Shown here: positions 21,801-31,732 of the stretch, one piece after another | Position numbering within the stretch: the stretch's first letter is position 1 | Layout: every line of letters begins with the position of its first letter | Assembly (NCBI GenBank): GCA_025174535.1 | Contig: JALBUN010000015.1 | Coordinates: 122,501 to 186,500 of the forward strand | Direction of reading: 5' to 3' | Source of the DNA: Cantharellus purpuraceus | Taxonomy: Eukaryota; Basidiomycota; Agaricomycetes; Cantharellales; Hydnaceae | DNA: 64,000 nt | Position numbers and translations under genes: made by a program | The notes under the pieces: model-generated | What the model saw: the letters and a program-made list of their open reading frames with translations, nothing else | Told to the model about the DNA's origin: nothing | Database searches by the model: none

Positions 21801-22568
21801 ATCAGAATCCCCAGAAGATCGTGGTGGATGAAACCCAGATGATTGAGAAGCTGGTTAGACCTCAGATATGACTTGCCAGGTTCTAGAGAAACACGTGGTT
21901 TGTAGCTGGATTCTGATGCAACAGGCTCTAGCCATGGCACCTGCTGACCAGGCTTATCTACCTCCATAGCAGTTCCAGAAGTGGAAGCTGCCACTTGTGC
22001 TTGTATCTTGTTGGTAGGTAAAGGTAGGCAGGTTAGAACCTCGACACCTTGTCTTAACATTGCCCTCTTCTCCCCTCTTTGCTCATCCATTGAATGTTCC
22101 CTCAGCTCCTCTACAATGTCGGGTGTGATGGTGCATGAGGAAGGCTGAAATTCCTTGGCTTGCTGGTCTAATGCTGATAGCAGGGAAAGCTCAGAAGAGC
22201 CATATTATGCATAAACATGAAAAAAAAAAAAAAACCTCACCTTGAACCTTTGCTTTTTTAAGAGAAGGAAGGCCTTGAGCGTCATCCTTGCTGGCATCCA
22301 GAGGCCTTTTGAATGCCATATCCACATCAGGCTTCTCATTGTCATGCCGTCTGAAGTGGTTTCTGAAAGCGCTTTGTGTATGACAGCTGAAGAAACAAGA
22401 GCTAATAGGGCAAGCCAGCCTCTGCTGTTCACCCATACGCAGCACCATAGTAGACACCCCATCAACTATCACCTCTACCTTTGCATGATAATCATATCTG
22501 TGTCTCCGCAGTTTCCCCTGCTTCATCAACTTTTCTGGGCAATCTGAGCATGAAACTTGACCAGCCAT
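18897..22568 (-). pseudogene. Truncated OrsD / recombinase-like gene of the telomere-linked helicase type
   Basis: Exons on the minus strand: 22568-22241, 22173-about 20446, 20362-19579 and 19525-18897. Exon 1 has C2H2-like fingers (VSCSDC...RRHRYDYH; LACPISSC...HFRRH). Exon 2 has two more Cys/His pairs (CLSCHQAF, SCQYCCRTLKG) as in OrsD/DUF3505 proteins. Exons 3-4 hold KTTNLTGRDVCTPVF, LWVQNGTRMTEKE, NPRAWRQVSVAIAREH and SHSTSQARSRYGI. This layout resembles the degenerate tyrosine-recombinase region found in front of RecQ-type helicases in fungal subtelomeric genes. After a GTAAGT donor at 18896 no helicase exon follows, and the inverted repeats begin. The frame shifts by one near 21020 (before GYAVSLQSTG). 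It is probably a mobile gene cut by the neighbouring insertion. The recombinase assignment is the least certain part. Confidence 0.65.
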
Positions 22569-23036
22569 AGAAGTCAAAGCTGAGATGCTCCTCCACAGAT
22601 TGTGTTGTTGTGCTCTGAGGGTTTGTATCTTATAATAGAAAAGGCTTAGATGGGTTGTGGTGCGCAATGCTTATCTGAATCTTATGTAAGGCTTATCTGT
22701 CAGGCAGTCATGTGACAAGTTGGATGATGCTGCTGAGTTTGGTAAGTACTGGCTTACTGAAAATTTTCATTGCACTTTCTACACCAAACCTTCACAAGCT
22801 CACCATTTACAATCCAGGTGAGTTTGCTAAATTTTGATTGCATGGGACAGACACATGGCATGAGCGGGACCAAAATGGACATTATTCATTTTAGCTTATC
22901 TAATGAACAAGAACTATGTGTCACTCGGTAAAATAAAATATATAGTTGCTTATCATACACCAACCACCTGCACATAACAGTACAGGTATTATAAACCTCA
23001 TGTTTAGCACACACACGACGAGTCTAACCTGTATAG

Positions 23037-24220
23037 ATGTCTGACACCCATGAAGACTCTCTTTACCTTGCCAAGCTTGCCCAACAGGCAGAGCGCTACC
23101 AAGGTGTGTCACTCTTGTAATTTGTAATGAGCATGGCTCTCTATCCTGACACTTATGTTTTTTGTGAACATAGAAATGATGGAGATAATGAACAGTGTTG
23201 CTTCCTGCCGCCAAGAACTCATAGTAGAAGAGCGCAATCTCCTCTCTGTTGCCTACAAAAAAGTTAGTGATGCCCATCGGTTGTCCTGGCGTATGATAGC
23301 AGCAATGGAGGACAGGGCAGGTAATGAGCAACAGGTGTCAATGATCAAAGACTACAGAGAAAAAATTGAGAGCGAGTTGGGCAAGATCTGCAAGGATATA
23401 TTAGATATGTTGGAGAAAGACCTTCTCCCCAATGCTGTTAGTGGTGAGTCAAAGGTTTTTTATTACAAAATGTAAGTCAGGCCTGGCTCTGGGTCTGTGA
23501 TGTAGTTTTTGAGTATTTTATTCTCCAGGATGGGTGACTACAACCGTTACTTGGCAGAGTTTGCAACAGGTAATCAGAGGAAAGACAGTGCTGACAAGTC
23601 ATTGGAGTGCTACAAAGCTGCCTCTGACATTGCGGTCACTGAACTAAGGACCACACACCCCATCCGTCTTGGTCTTGCCCTTAACTTCTCTGTGTTTTAC
23701 CAGGAAATCCTCAACAGCCTTGAGAGGTATATACAGTGTCTCCTTTGTTGACATTAGGATCATGATTTATTTGGCTACAGGGCTTGTGATCTTACCAAGC
23801 AAGCTTTTGATGATGCTATCTTTGACCTTGATGACATGACTGAGGAGGACCATAAGGATTCAACATTAATCATGGGATTGCTCAGAGATAACCTCAATCT
23901 CTGGACCTTTGGTCAGTAGCGTGTTTTTTTTTTATTTTTTTTTATTTTTTTGCAGTCTGGTTATTCTCTCACACCCTCTTATCAATATTATAGACAAGCT
24001 TGAGGCAAAGGAGTCATAGATTAGCATTGTGGAACTTCTATGAGTAGGTACACAGATGTGAAAAAAAAAAAAAAAAAAAAAAAAAAGTTGTGCAGTGTTA
24101 ATCCCACCCTGCCATCCAGCCAATCTTATCAATGTTATAGACAAGCTTGAGGCAAAGGAAGATGGTATAGATGCGCCCAAGGAAGATGGCGTAGAAGTAC
24201 GAGCAGAGGCTGCAGGGTAG
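23037..24220 (+). CDS. 14-3-3 phosphopeptide-binding protein
   Basis: Five exons (23037-23103, 23174-23471, 23529-23726, 23781-23911, 24141-24220) give a full 14-3-3 protein. Landmarks in order: [77 protein letters not shown] (with the Arg-Tyr of the phosphate pocket), [36 protein letters not shown] and an acidic tail [11 protein letters not shown]. Such dimers bind phosphoserine/threonine sites in many client proteins. The last exon is present twice: a first acceptor at 23993 gives the short tail DKLEAKES, a second at 24140 gives the longer tail. Reading on without splicing stops at 23919. It is divergent from the mobile OrsD gene, about 470 bp apart. A decayed copy of this pair exists at 33 kb, so the gene has been carried along with the element. 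Confidence 0.92.
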
Positions 24221-24698
24221 AGGGTAAACCCGAATGCAACAATCCATTCGAGCACCGCTAGATCGCACCGCTAGATCTGAGTGTCAATTTCCATAGCATC
24301 ACACGAGATGGAGTGGACTCTGCCGGCAACTCACAGGCAATGTTATTCTTACTGTCTAGCGTCGCACCGAAAGCAATCACAAGTATCACCAATATGGTCA
24401 CAATGGTAGCCTTTGCTGCGTATGAGCGTCGAAGCTGGGGCAAATACGCGTAATGTTTGTTAACCCAACGGCCAACGGAACTGCGCGAGTGTCAGAAACA
24501 ATGCATGGCGGCTCACTGTAGGAACCCATACCTCAAGCACCGTGAATATTGCTGACAAGGTGACCCGGAGCGCGAAAACCAGCTGCGCTTAATCTTATTA
24601 GCATCATTGCCATACCTGTAGTGTCTGTCGTACAGAGATTGACGAGACACCAAAAATGCACGATGTGCCTTATGGTGTCTTTTCGTATCAAATATTGA
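24221..24698. other. No gene recognised
   Basis: A minus-strand frame at 24258-24443 (61 codons) has a hydrophobic run near its start (IVTILVILVIAFG) that could be a membrane anchor or signal. Nothing else identifies it. It lies between the 14-3-3 gene and the virus-like helicase fragment. Confidence 0.25.
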
Positions 24699-24995
24699 CT
24701 ATACGTATATCTCGACATCCCTATTTTTTTCGCCAAGCATCGAATGAGACTTTGTTCTTATTACTCTTCCGATGGCTTGATTGAGCTTAGAATAATTCCA
24801 ATGAGGTGATACAGAGTGGAACTGTCTTACATTCAGTAATGTTATCGATTCTCCTATCACTCTACTACCTAGTAATATTTTTATCAAAGATCCATTTCTA
24901 TTCTCCTCAGAATTAAAAGCGTCAAGCCTGTCTTGTATATTCGGAGAAATGTCAGAGCTTCCTACACATAACGTGTATCTATTTCCCCCATCATG
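24699..24995 (-). pseudogene. Fragment of a large-DNA-virus-type SF2 helicase
   Basis: An uninterrupted minus-strand frame of about 99 codons, AT-richer than its neighbours, carries the end of a superfamily 2 helicase of the kind found in nucleocytoplasmic large DNA viruses (poxvirus early-transcription-factor/D6-like and related helicases) and in cytoplasmic linear plasmids. It shows a G-S-R-V-I-G-E-S-I motif V, a PHWNYS block and a Q-A-I-G-R-V-I-R motif VI. The frame stops soon after motif VI; a shifted frame may continue it for some tens of codons. Walker A and B motifs are absent, so it is a fragment. It begins inside what should be the last intron of the adjacent S41 peptidase gene. Endogenised viral or plasmid DNA is the likely source; a cellular helicase of similar type cannot be excluded. 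Confidence 0.6.
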
Positions 24996-25010
24996 ATTCG
25001 AGGGACTTAC

Positions 25011-26640
25011 AGGTCGGGTGGAGCAAGTGGATCCTTAAAAAAGATGAAAAGATGAATAAAGAACAGTTCCATGGCAAAGTGAACTTTAAACTTACGTTCT
25101 TAACCCCAGCAGTCTTGAAGAATGACCGTCACCACATGCTCACAACAAAAAAAATGAAATCAAGAGAACGCACTTTGATCTCCGAGTCGAGATCAAACCA
25201 CTCCAAGACCTGATTGCCAGCCATACCCTTGTATTCCAACCGCTCACCAGGCTATAAGAATAACAAAAGAGTTGTAAAAAGATGGCACCGAATCGCCAAC
25301 ACGCCACATACCTTGCCACCAAACACAATAGTCTTCGTATTATGTCTCTCATGCATAAGCGTGCTAAACATGGCGCACGTAGACGCGCAGTTTCCATTCC
25401 CGACTATTAAAAGAAAAACCTGGGTCAGTATACGGCATAGGATTTACATTTGACGCGCCCAACATACCAAGCACCACCTTGCTGGAAGAAAGGCACATCA
25501 ACTTCAGCAGAGGTTCAGTATGCCACGTGTCGTGCCCACTTACTTCAAGTCAAAAGGTGGCTCTGGAGGGAACGGCTCGAAGAATTCTCCATCACAAATA
25601 TCCTACCCACAATCTCAGCACGTCCATCCAGTCCAAACACACAAAATCACGCACAAAAAACCTCTGCGTCGTCGGCTCATTCTGCCCATTAATGTGGGAC
25701 GGCAACGACGGGTCTGCATAGTCAAACATCGCCGGGAACTCTGTGTTGTTCAAGAATGCCCAATTCGGCGGAGGATAGAAAGCCTGTGGTTCGATATTTG
25801 CTTGAGCAGCACGTGATGACTGTACATGAGAGCGGACGCACCTGATTGGTGGTAACGTTCTTTGCAATGTCGGCTTTGACAACCTTCTGTGCAAGCGGAT
25901 TTGCACGGGCGCTTGATTGAAAACCTCTGCGATGTATGTAGCGTGAGCGTGCGGACGGCCTAAGAGGCATACTGAGCAACGTACGGATTCTGGATCGCAT
26001 TTGAGCCGACAAGGAACTTGTGCAGCCATTGGCCAAGGCACACAAATCCACCTAAATAAAAATAACAAGCTCAGGTTTATCCAAAGACGAGAAGATGACC
26101 CGCAATGGAAACCCACCGCCATTGTTCGAGAGGTCCACTATCAGCTGCGTCACACCCCTTTGCTTGAATGCGTTCACGCCGGTGACAATATCCTGCTGGA
26201 ACGTCTGCTCACTGGCCGGCGAAAAGCTGCCAACAAAAAGCACTCCAGTCTTGTTGTCGGGTAAGATAAATGACTTTACGGCGCCATTCTGGCCAGAAAT
26301 GATGGGCACTGTGGGCTGGAACTGCGAAGGGAGTCCGAGAGACTGTTTGGGTGATCCGTCGACGATATTAGCGAGCATACGGCGGCGGGGTGTTATAACT
26401 TGGGGTGAAACGTTGCCGGTGACAGAGTTGTCCACACCATTGGTATTGGCATTGGCAGCACAGTTGATCTGCCAGCTACAGGCAGTAAGCTCCGCGTAGT
26501 GGGTAAAACGTTGACCTCTGGAACTCTACGATTTCCGTCCAAAGTAGACTGGCGAAAACATGCTGTTCCCTCCAAACGGATAGAAAGTAGGCAAAATATA
26601 TCACAGTAAACGAGTGGCTGGTTCTATGGTGGTCTGCTTC
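25011..26640 (-). pseudogene. Fungal S41 family peptidase, 3' end missing
   Basis: The minus strand reads, exon by exon, NCAANANTNGVDNS, then FQPTVPIISGQNGAVKSFIL and LFVGSFSPASEQTFQQDIV, then VTQLIVDLSNNGG joined to GGFVCLGQWLHKFLVGS. FQSSARANPLAQKVVKADI, FYPPPNWAFLNNTEFPAMFD and NGNCASTCAMFSTLMHE (nucleophile serine region) follow, then PGERLEYKGMAGNQVLEWF and a last small exon DPLAPPDL ending at 25011 with a GTAAGT donor. Introns are 45-65 nt. Secreted serine peptidases of this family occur widely in fungi. The C-terminal exon is absent; instead the helicase fragment follows. The N-terminus beyond about 26530 could not be resolved. The body looks undecayed, so the break may be recent. Confidence 0.75.
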
Positions 26641-27566
26641 AAGTGAGTACGTGTGTGCCCGACACTAGGTGTCTCAACGTGAAGGCAAGTTCAAGCACGG
26701 TTCCTATCCAACAACACTACCGATGCATCCCAACGACCGGGACAGTCTCTTCACTCTCCGTACAAGTAGAGTCTGAGTGGCGCAATGATTGGCGAAGCAT
26801 GCTAGCAGAAGTGCAGAAGGTTGTAACCACATCATCGGGCGTTGAGTTGACAAATCTCCCATGGTAAAAATGCCACCGTGTTGTTTCAGGCACTTTTCGA
26901 TCGGAAGATTGGGCATGGGGCAAAGGCTGTGTGGCATGGCATGTCGAGGTGAGCTGACAGCTAAGAACTTGTGAGAGTGATTATGAGCAGGCAATGATGC
27001 AAGCTGTCGCGGAACAAACATACTAGATTAGAATTGATGATCATGAAGAAGCACATCTTGCTGTCTCCGGGTTCATGCGCTGGTCCGTGCCAAAAAAACA
27101 TGCCTAATTGGATCACCTGTCCAACAGACCTATTCCGAATCCAATAGTGAAAGGAAAACTTTGTCGGACTAGAGAGAATATGATTGCGTATGGTCGCATC
27201 AGATAACTGTATTGCGTCTCTAGTGTAGAACTTCAAACTGTCAGAGCGCCAATAGTCAACAATATGTTGCCTCGATTAGAGACTATGTTGAGAAACACAA
27301 TACTCAGGGGCTGACATGAGACAGGAGAAGTAAGGTAATCTAGTTTATGTCGGGTTTGTGTGCAAGCGTCGGCGTTTCAAACTTGCCAACGATCATCGTG
27401 GGGACACGCCAGGTCCGCTGTTGTCCCCGCGTCACCTTCCTCAAATGATGCTGTACACTTATCTCCTCCATTAATTTGTCTTTTGCCTTCTATTCTTTCC
27501 CCAAATACCATATGCGTCCTTCTCCAATTGCACACCCCTTCAGCACATCGCTTCATCTGGAGCAGG
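26641..27566. other. No gene recognised
   Basis: Minus-strand frames at 26704-27021 reach about 105 codons but match no recognised family. They may include the 5' part of the S41 gene. The rest carries only short frames. Confidence 0.3.
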
Positions 27567-27837
27567 ATGGCGTCTACAACTCGCAAAATCAAAGTATCAG
27601 TAGTCTCGGACATAATGTGTCCATCCATGTTGTTATATGGGTAGCTCAGAGATCGACAGTGCAATCGAGCAGTTGCAACTTCCCGCTGATGCCCCGGTCA
27701 GATTTGAGCTTGAGCACAAGCCCTACTTACTCGATCCTAGTCGGGGGGATGACCAATGGCAGATGCGAAAGGAATACGGCATTAAGAAGTTTGGTGAGGA
27801 TAGATGGAACAAGGCGCAGCAGATGTTGCAGTTTTGA
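27567..27837 (+). pseudogene. DsbA/FrnE-like thioredoxin-fold fragment with broken active site
   Basis: The frame starts MASTTRKIKVSVVSDIMCP, as in DsbA-like (FrnE type) oxidoreductases, whose next residues complete a CPWC active site. Here CCAT is present twice (27621-27624, 27625-27628), shifting the frame to an early stop. In the +1 frame the protein resumes as CCYMGSSEIDSAIEQLQLP and continues with FELEHKPYLLDPSRG and KKFGEDRWNKAQQML before a stop at 27835-27837. Relatives are more than 200 residues long, so the fragment lacks roughly the last 60%. Both the 4-bp duplication and the truncation mark it as a pseudogene fragment. Confidence 0.65.
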
Positions 27838-27923
27838 GGGGAGGCTGTGGGTATCACATTATACGTGTCACGTCACCGATTCGTTCGAGAGCATATTTGA
27901 TGCTATAGCTCCCAGCTGCAACG

Positions 27924-28622
27924 ATGGGGTCTTTTTCAGCACCAGGGGGGCACTACGCACGCCATGCACCCGTCCGCTTCGCCCTCCACCTCCTCGCCGT
28001 GCACACCTTCACCCTCCTCGCACTGACGTCCCTCATGGTCTGCATCGTGCGGGATCCTGGTGCTGTCCGCGCCAAGGGTGCCCGCGAGACTCACCCCGGC
28101 CCAGCCCGACATGCGCAGCCTGACGACGGCGTGACAACCTCGCTGCTGCGCAAAGACACCGACGGGTTCGACACTGAGCACGGAGATACCTCTGGCGACG
28201 GCGCCCTCTACACCAGCCGCTGGTGCGCGCATTGTCGTCTCACGCGTCCAGAGCGCGCCCACCACTGCACCACCTGTGGCCGGTGCATCCTCAAAACGGG
28301 TGCGTCGTGGCGTGCGTCTGCGCTCTCTTTGCTGATGGTGCGCCTGTAGACCACCATTGTCCGTGGCTCAGCGGCAACTGCATCATGAGCCTCATTGTCT
28401 GCCATTCTTCCCGCTCTGACGTGCAGCCAGGGCCATCGCACCTACCCTGCCCTTCTTCACTTTCTTCACTTTCTCCTCATGGCAACCCTCCTTGCTGCGT
28501 ACGTGGCATGCGTCTCGCTCTGTCACCATCGGCCTCATCAAGGACCCAACCCACGCGTCATTGGAGGCACCGGCAGCCTCTGGCGCTTGCGCCTTTCCGC
28601 CCGTTGGGATGGAACAAAGGGC
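27924..28622 (+). pseudogene. DHHC-type protein S-acyltransferase fragment
   Basis: The first exon has a hydrophobic stretch (LLAVHTFTLLALTSLMVCIV) followed by RDPGAV, a long linker, then RWCAHCRLTRPERAHHCTTC and GRCILKT. After an intron at 28300-28349 it reads DHHCPWLSGNCI, the catalytic zinc-bound DHHC motif, and after a second interval GHRTYPALLHFLHFLLMATL. These enzymes palmitoylate cysteines of membrane proteins. The second intron (28385-28430) would begin AT rather than GT (ATGAGC), a likely broken donor. The downstream membrane segments and C-terminus are missing; the frame ends near 28622. It is a gene fragment next to other fragments. Confidence 0.7.
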
Positions 28623-28708
28623 TAGGGCCGGGGGGAAGTACAGTTGAACACTGGGATAATGTTAGTGACAGTTGTTAACATGTGCGCATGCAAAGTGTAG
28701 ATATTTAT

Positions 28709-28770
28709 CCGGGTACCTGGCGCTAAAAACGGGAACGCTTGTATCCCCGTTTTTAGCGCCAGGTACCCGG
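28709..28770. repeat. Perfect 25-bp-arm palindrome
   Basis: Left arm 28709-28733 begins CCGGGTACCTGGCGCT and right arm 28746-28770 is its exact reverse complement, ending AGCGCCAGGTACCCGG. The spacer is 12 nt. It would form a strong stem-loop. It lies between the truncated DHHC fragment and the complete tet/JBP gene, so it may mark an element end. No coding frame explains it. Confidence 0.9.
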
Positions 28771-28904
28771 ACAAGTAGCCGGATGATGCAAGTCATACGT
28801 CACTGGATAGACTAGACGCCCAATGATAAGGGCGTCTGTGCTATCTTTGCACACCCTTCTCCCCGCCATCATCTTTCCCCATCACCCTAAGCATCTACCC
28901 ACCA

Positions 28905-31732
28905 ATGTCTGCACAGGAGGCTATCATAGTTGATGATGTCTTCATCAGAGGACTCCAGCTTGCCGTACAACAACTCCAGCTTGCCACCAATGCTAGCCAC
29001 CATGAGCTTGCCTCCCTCAAACACGTTCTCAATCAACTGCATTCCCATGCAGCACGTCAGTCATCTCTCTCATGCTAGCCACTCATATCTCAGCTAGGCC
29101 ATTTGTTCATAGAGCATCTTCCTCCACCATCTCTGGTCTACTCTTCCACTCTTATCTCTTCAACTTTCTCTTCGACTTTGCCACAATCTCCAATACCTCT
29201 TTCTGCTCCAGCACCTTCAGCAAAGCATCTCCTGACAGTGCAGCAAGATGATCATGAATATGATGATGACCACACAAACAGATCCAAAAGGGTGAGGGCT
29301 CATGAGACAAAGAGGAATGCTGCACTATCCAGTAGCACCCTTGGGCCTGGGAGGCCCAGACCCAGGCCAGTAGCCTCTAAAGCCAGGACACCTGCCTTAT
29401 GCTCAGGTGAGCACTCTCTTCCACCTTGAGTGTATTAGGCCCCTAATCCCTTTTAAACCCCACCATCAAACCAAGTCAAGATTTGGTCTTGGGATGGTAC
29501 ACGGCCCTCCATTAGTGATTCTGTGGCCAGGTTGCTAGTAGACCTCTCCCTCTTGGGGGCCAACCACCAAGGGAACCTGCACCACTTCAGGCGCTTTTTT
29601 GACCAGGTATTGGACCCTGCCTCCACGTCCCTGCCTGTTCCCTCCTCGTCTGGTGTTATCTCTGGCAAGAGCCAGACCTTGCTCCTGCAGACCATAGCTC
29701 ATTGTCAAGACACTGAAGAAAAGGAGCGTCAATGCAGCTTTCATCACCTTCTCTCACTGGTGCATTTGGCACTTGTTTTTGCACTGTTGAGTTGCATGCA
29801 CGCAGAGTAGCCTCTCTCCTTTCCTCACTACCCCAACAGATTCCGCAACAGGCACAACGCTGATGGCTCTATCAGCAAGAAACCTAACAGCATTAGAGTT
29901 ATCTTTGCAGAGCTCCTCTCTCAACTACCTGCAGCAGCCATGCCTTCTGTTTCCAGTAGAACCATAGAAAGCTGGTACTCTCTTGGCACAAAGCTGCTCT
30001 TCCTCTGCTATGCAGGTGTGTGCCCACTGCACAGCCTCATGCCATATCTTGCCTAGCTTACTGGTGTTTCCCAGGCAGTTTCCACATGCTAATGCTAATA
30101 GCTTACAGATCCTTGCGTGATTGTATAGAAAAGGCCACAGAGGAAGACATCATTGCCATGGCCTATGCCATCAGAGATGCCACTGGTCCTCTCAAAGCTG
30201 ATGATGACAGCCCCTTATGCCATCTGCTTCGTAAAACCTTACCGTGTCTATTTAATCTCATGGACCAGTGGTACGGTGATAGGCAGCACCCTGCCTCTTT
30301 CTCTTTGGTGGATCCATTAACCCTCACGTCTGTCCCTCTGATCAAACAGCCAGAGGCGGAAGCTCTTTGCAAGTGTGTCATCTTCAGGTGAGAGTTCTCA
30401 CCTCTCCTCACTCTCTCTTCATTCACAGAGAACCTCTGCTGCTCAGTTGCATGAGGCTGCCAGAGAGGTCTGGCTCATTGCGCTCTCTCTTTTCTCTACC
30501 TGCCACGGCCCCTCCAGATCCATCTACAGCACTAACAGTCAAGACTGTTCTCACATCTTGGCCTATATCTAAAGTGCATACTCCCATACCACCTCTGCAA
30601 GCAGGAGCATGGACGGTAGCTCAAAGGCTCAAGGCAAGCAAAGCAGCAGTAGTTAAAAGTTTGGATGATCTCCAGGGCAAGGTCAGTATGAAAAACTACT
30701 GCAGAGTTGATGTGTGTTTAACCATGCTCACAGATGAATGCCCTTGAGGAGGGCGTCCCCATGCCTAATGGCACCTACATCAAAGTGCCATCTTCAATCC
30801 TAGCTGGGTGAGTATCACCATTCCCTACGCCTGAAGCATCAGACTTACCTTTAGCAAAGGCATGTGTTAAGGGTAGAGGATGCCACAGGCAGGTGCTCTG
30901 CTTGCATAGTCACTCAGGTGCTGCAGACTCTCAGATATGATCCTGAGGTGGTCACGGCCATGATGAGATGTCTCTACCCTGACCTCAGGTCCTTGACTTC
31001 TGAAGATGTTGGCGACAAGTACATTGCCAGACACTATCAATGGTACAATAGATATTGTGAAAATGTGAGTGTGCTCTCTTTGATGCCAAGCTTATTCCAT
31101 TAATACTCATATCCTGGTGCTTCTAGGGATCAGGGGCACCTGAAGGCGTGGATGCCAGAACCATCAGATCCAACACTAATCCCAACCCTAACCAAAGACA
31201 GAGGCTTCCTTACAACTCTGCTGAAAAGATACAGGACCTGTCACAGCATGAGCTTTTGACTGAGTACTTTGGAGACCTGTTCGATTTTGTGTCTGAAACA
31301 GTTTGTAGCCATTACCAGCTAATGGGAAATGTTCTGATTCTTCTGCAGATCAAAAAGCAGTTTCCTACAGAGATGGTCCTTTTGCAGGAGCATGCGGGTG
31401 TGTGGCCTCTCAACGGCAGATCTTCTGCACATCCATTTTCTGGCTTGGTCATTAATCTCAATGCTTGCTCAACTGCACACCGAGATTCCATGGACTACCA
31501 GTTGTGTGTTGTCATACCTCTGGGTGACTTCACAGGTGGTGAGCTGTGTCTCTGGGAGCTGGGCCTTGTCCTGGAGGGACGCCCTGGAGATGTGATCATA
31601 TTCAGATCAACAGAGGTGACACACTTTAACTTAGCTTTTAAGGGTGTTAGATCCTCCATTATCCTGCACACTGACAAGGCGACAAAAACATGGATAGAGA
31701 ATATGAATGGATGGAAAGATCATTTGCACTAG
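28905..31732 (+). CDS. tet/JBP-like 2OG-Fe(II) dioxygenase (copy B), apparently complete
   Basis: A multi-exon gene. Exon 1 is 28905-29055 (MSAQEAIIVDDVFIRGLQLA), exon 2 29098-29406 (RVRAHETKRNAAL), exon 3 begins at 29476 (LVDLSLLGANHQGN). Middle exons include SKKPNSIRVIFAELLSQLP and DCIEKATEEDIIAMAYAI. The last exons hold the catalytic core: LNACSTAHRDSMDYQLCVV (HxD), GGELCLWELGLVLEGRPGD, EVTHFNLAFKGVRSS (second His, then 2OG-binding Arg) and HTDK. A 48-nt intron within 31300-31349 is probable. The family is expanded in mushrooms and is associated with KDZ-type DNA transposons; characterised members oxidise 5-methylcytosine. Iron and cosubstrate ligands are all present. Some middle exon borders (29600-31140) remain unassigned, and no transposase was recognised nearby. 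Confidence 0.78.

Noticed and set aside
24061..24086. Run of 26 A as a retroposed poly(A) tail of the 14-3-3 gene
   Set aside because: The gene has its introns, and the A-run lies within its last intron region between the two duplicated terminal exons.
31300..31349. tet/JBP copy B coding straight through this segment
   Set aside because: It is open in frame, but a 48-nt GT-AG interval aligns with an intron in copy A, so splicing is more likely; either reading keeps the frame.
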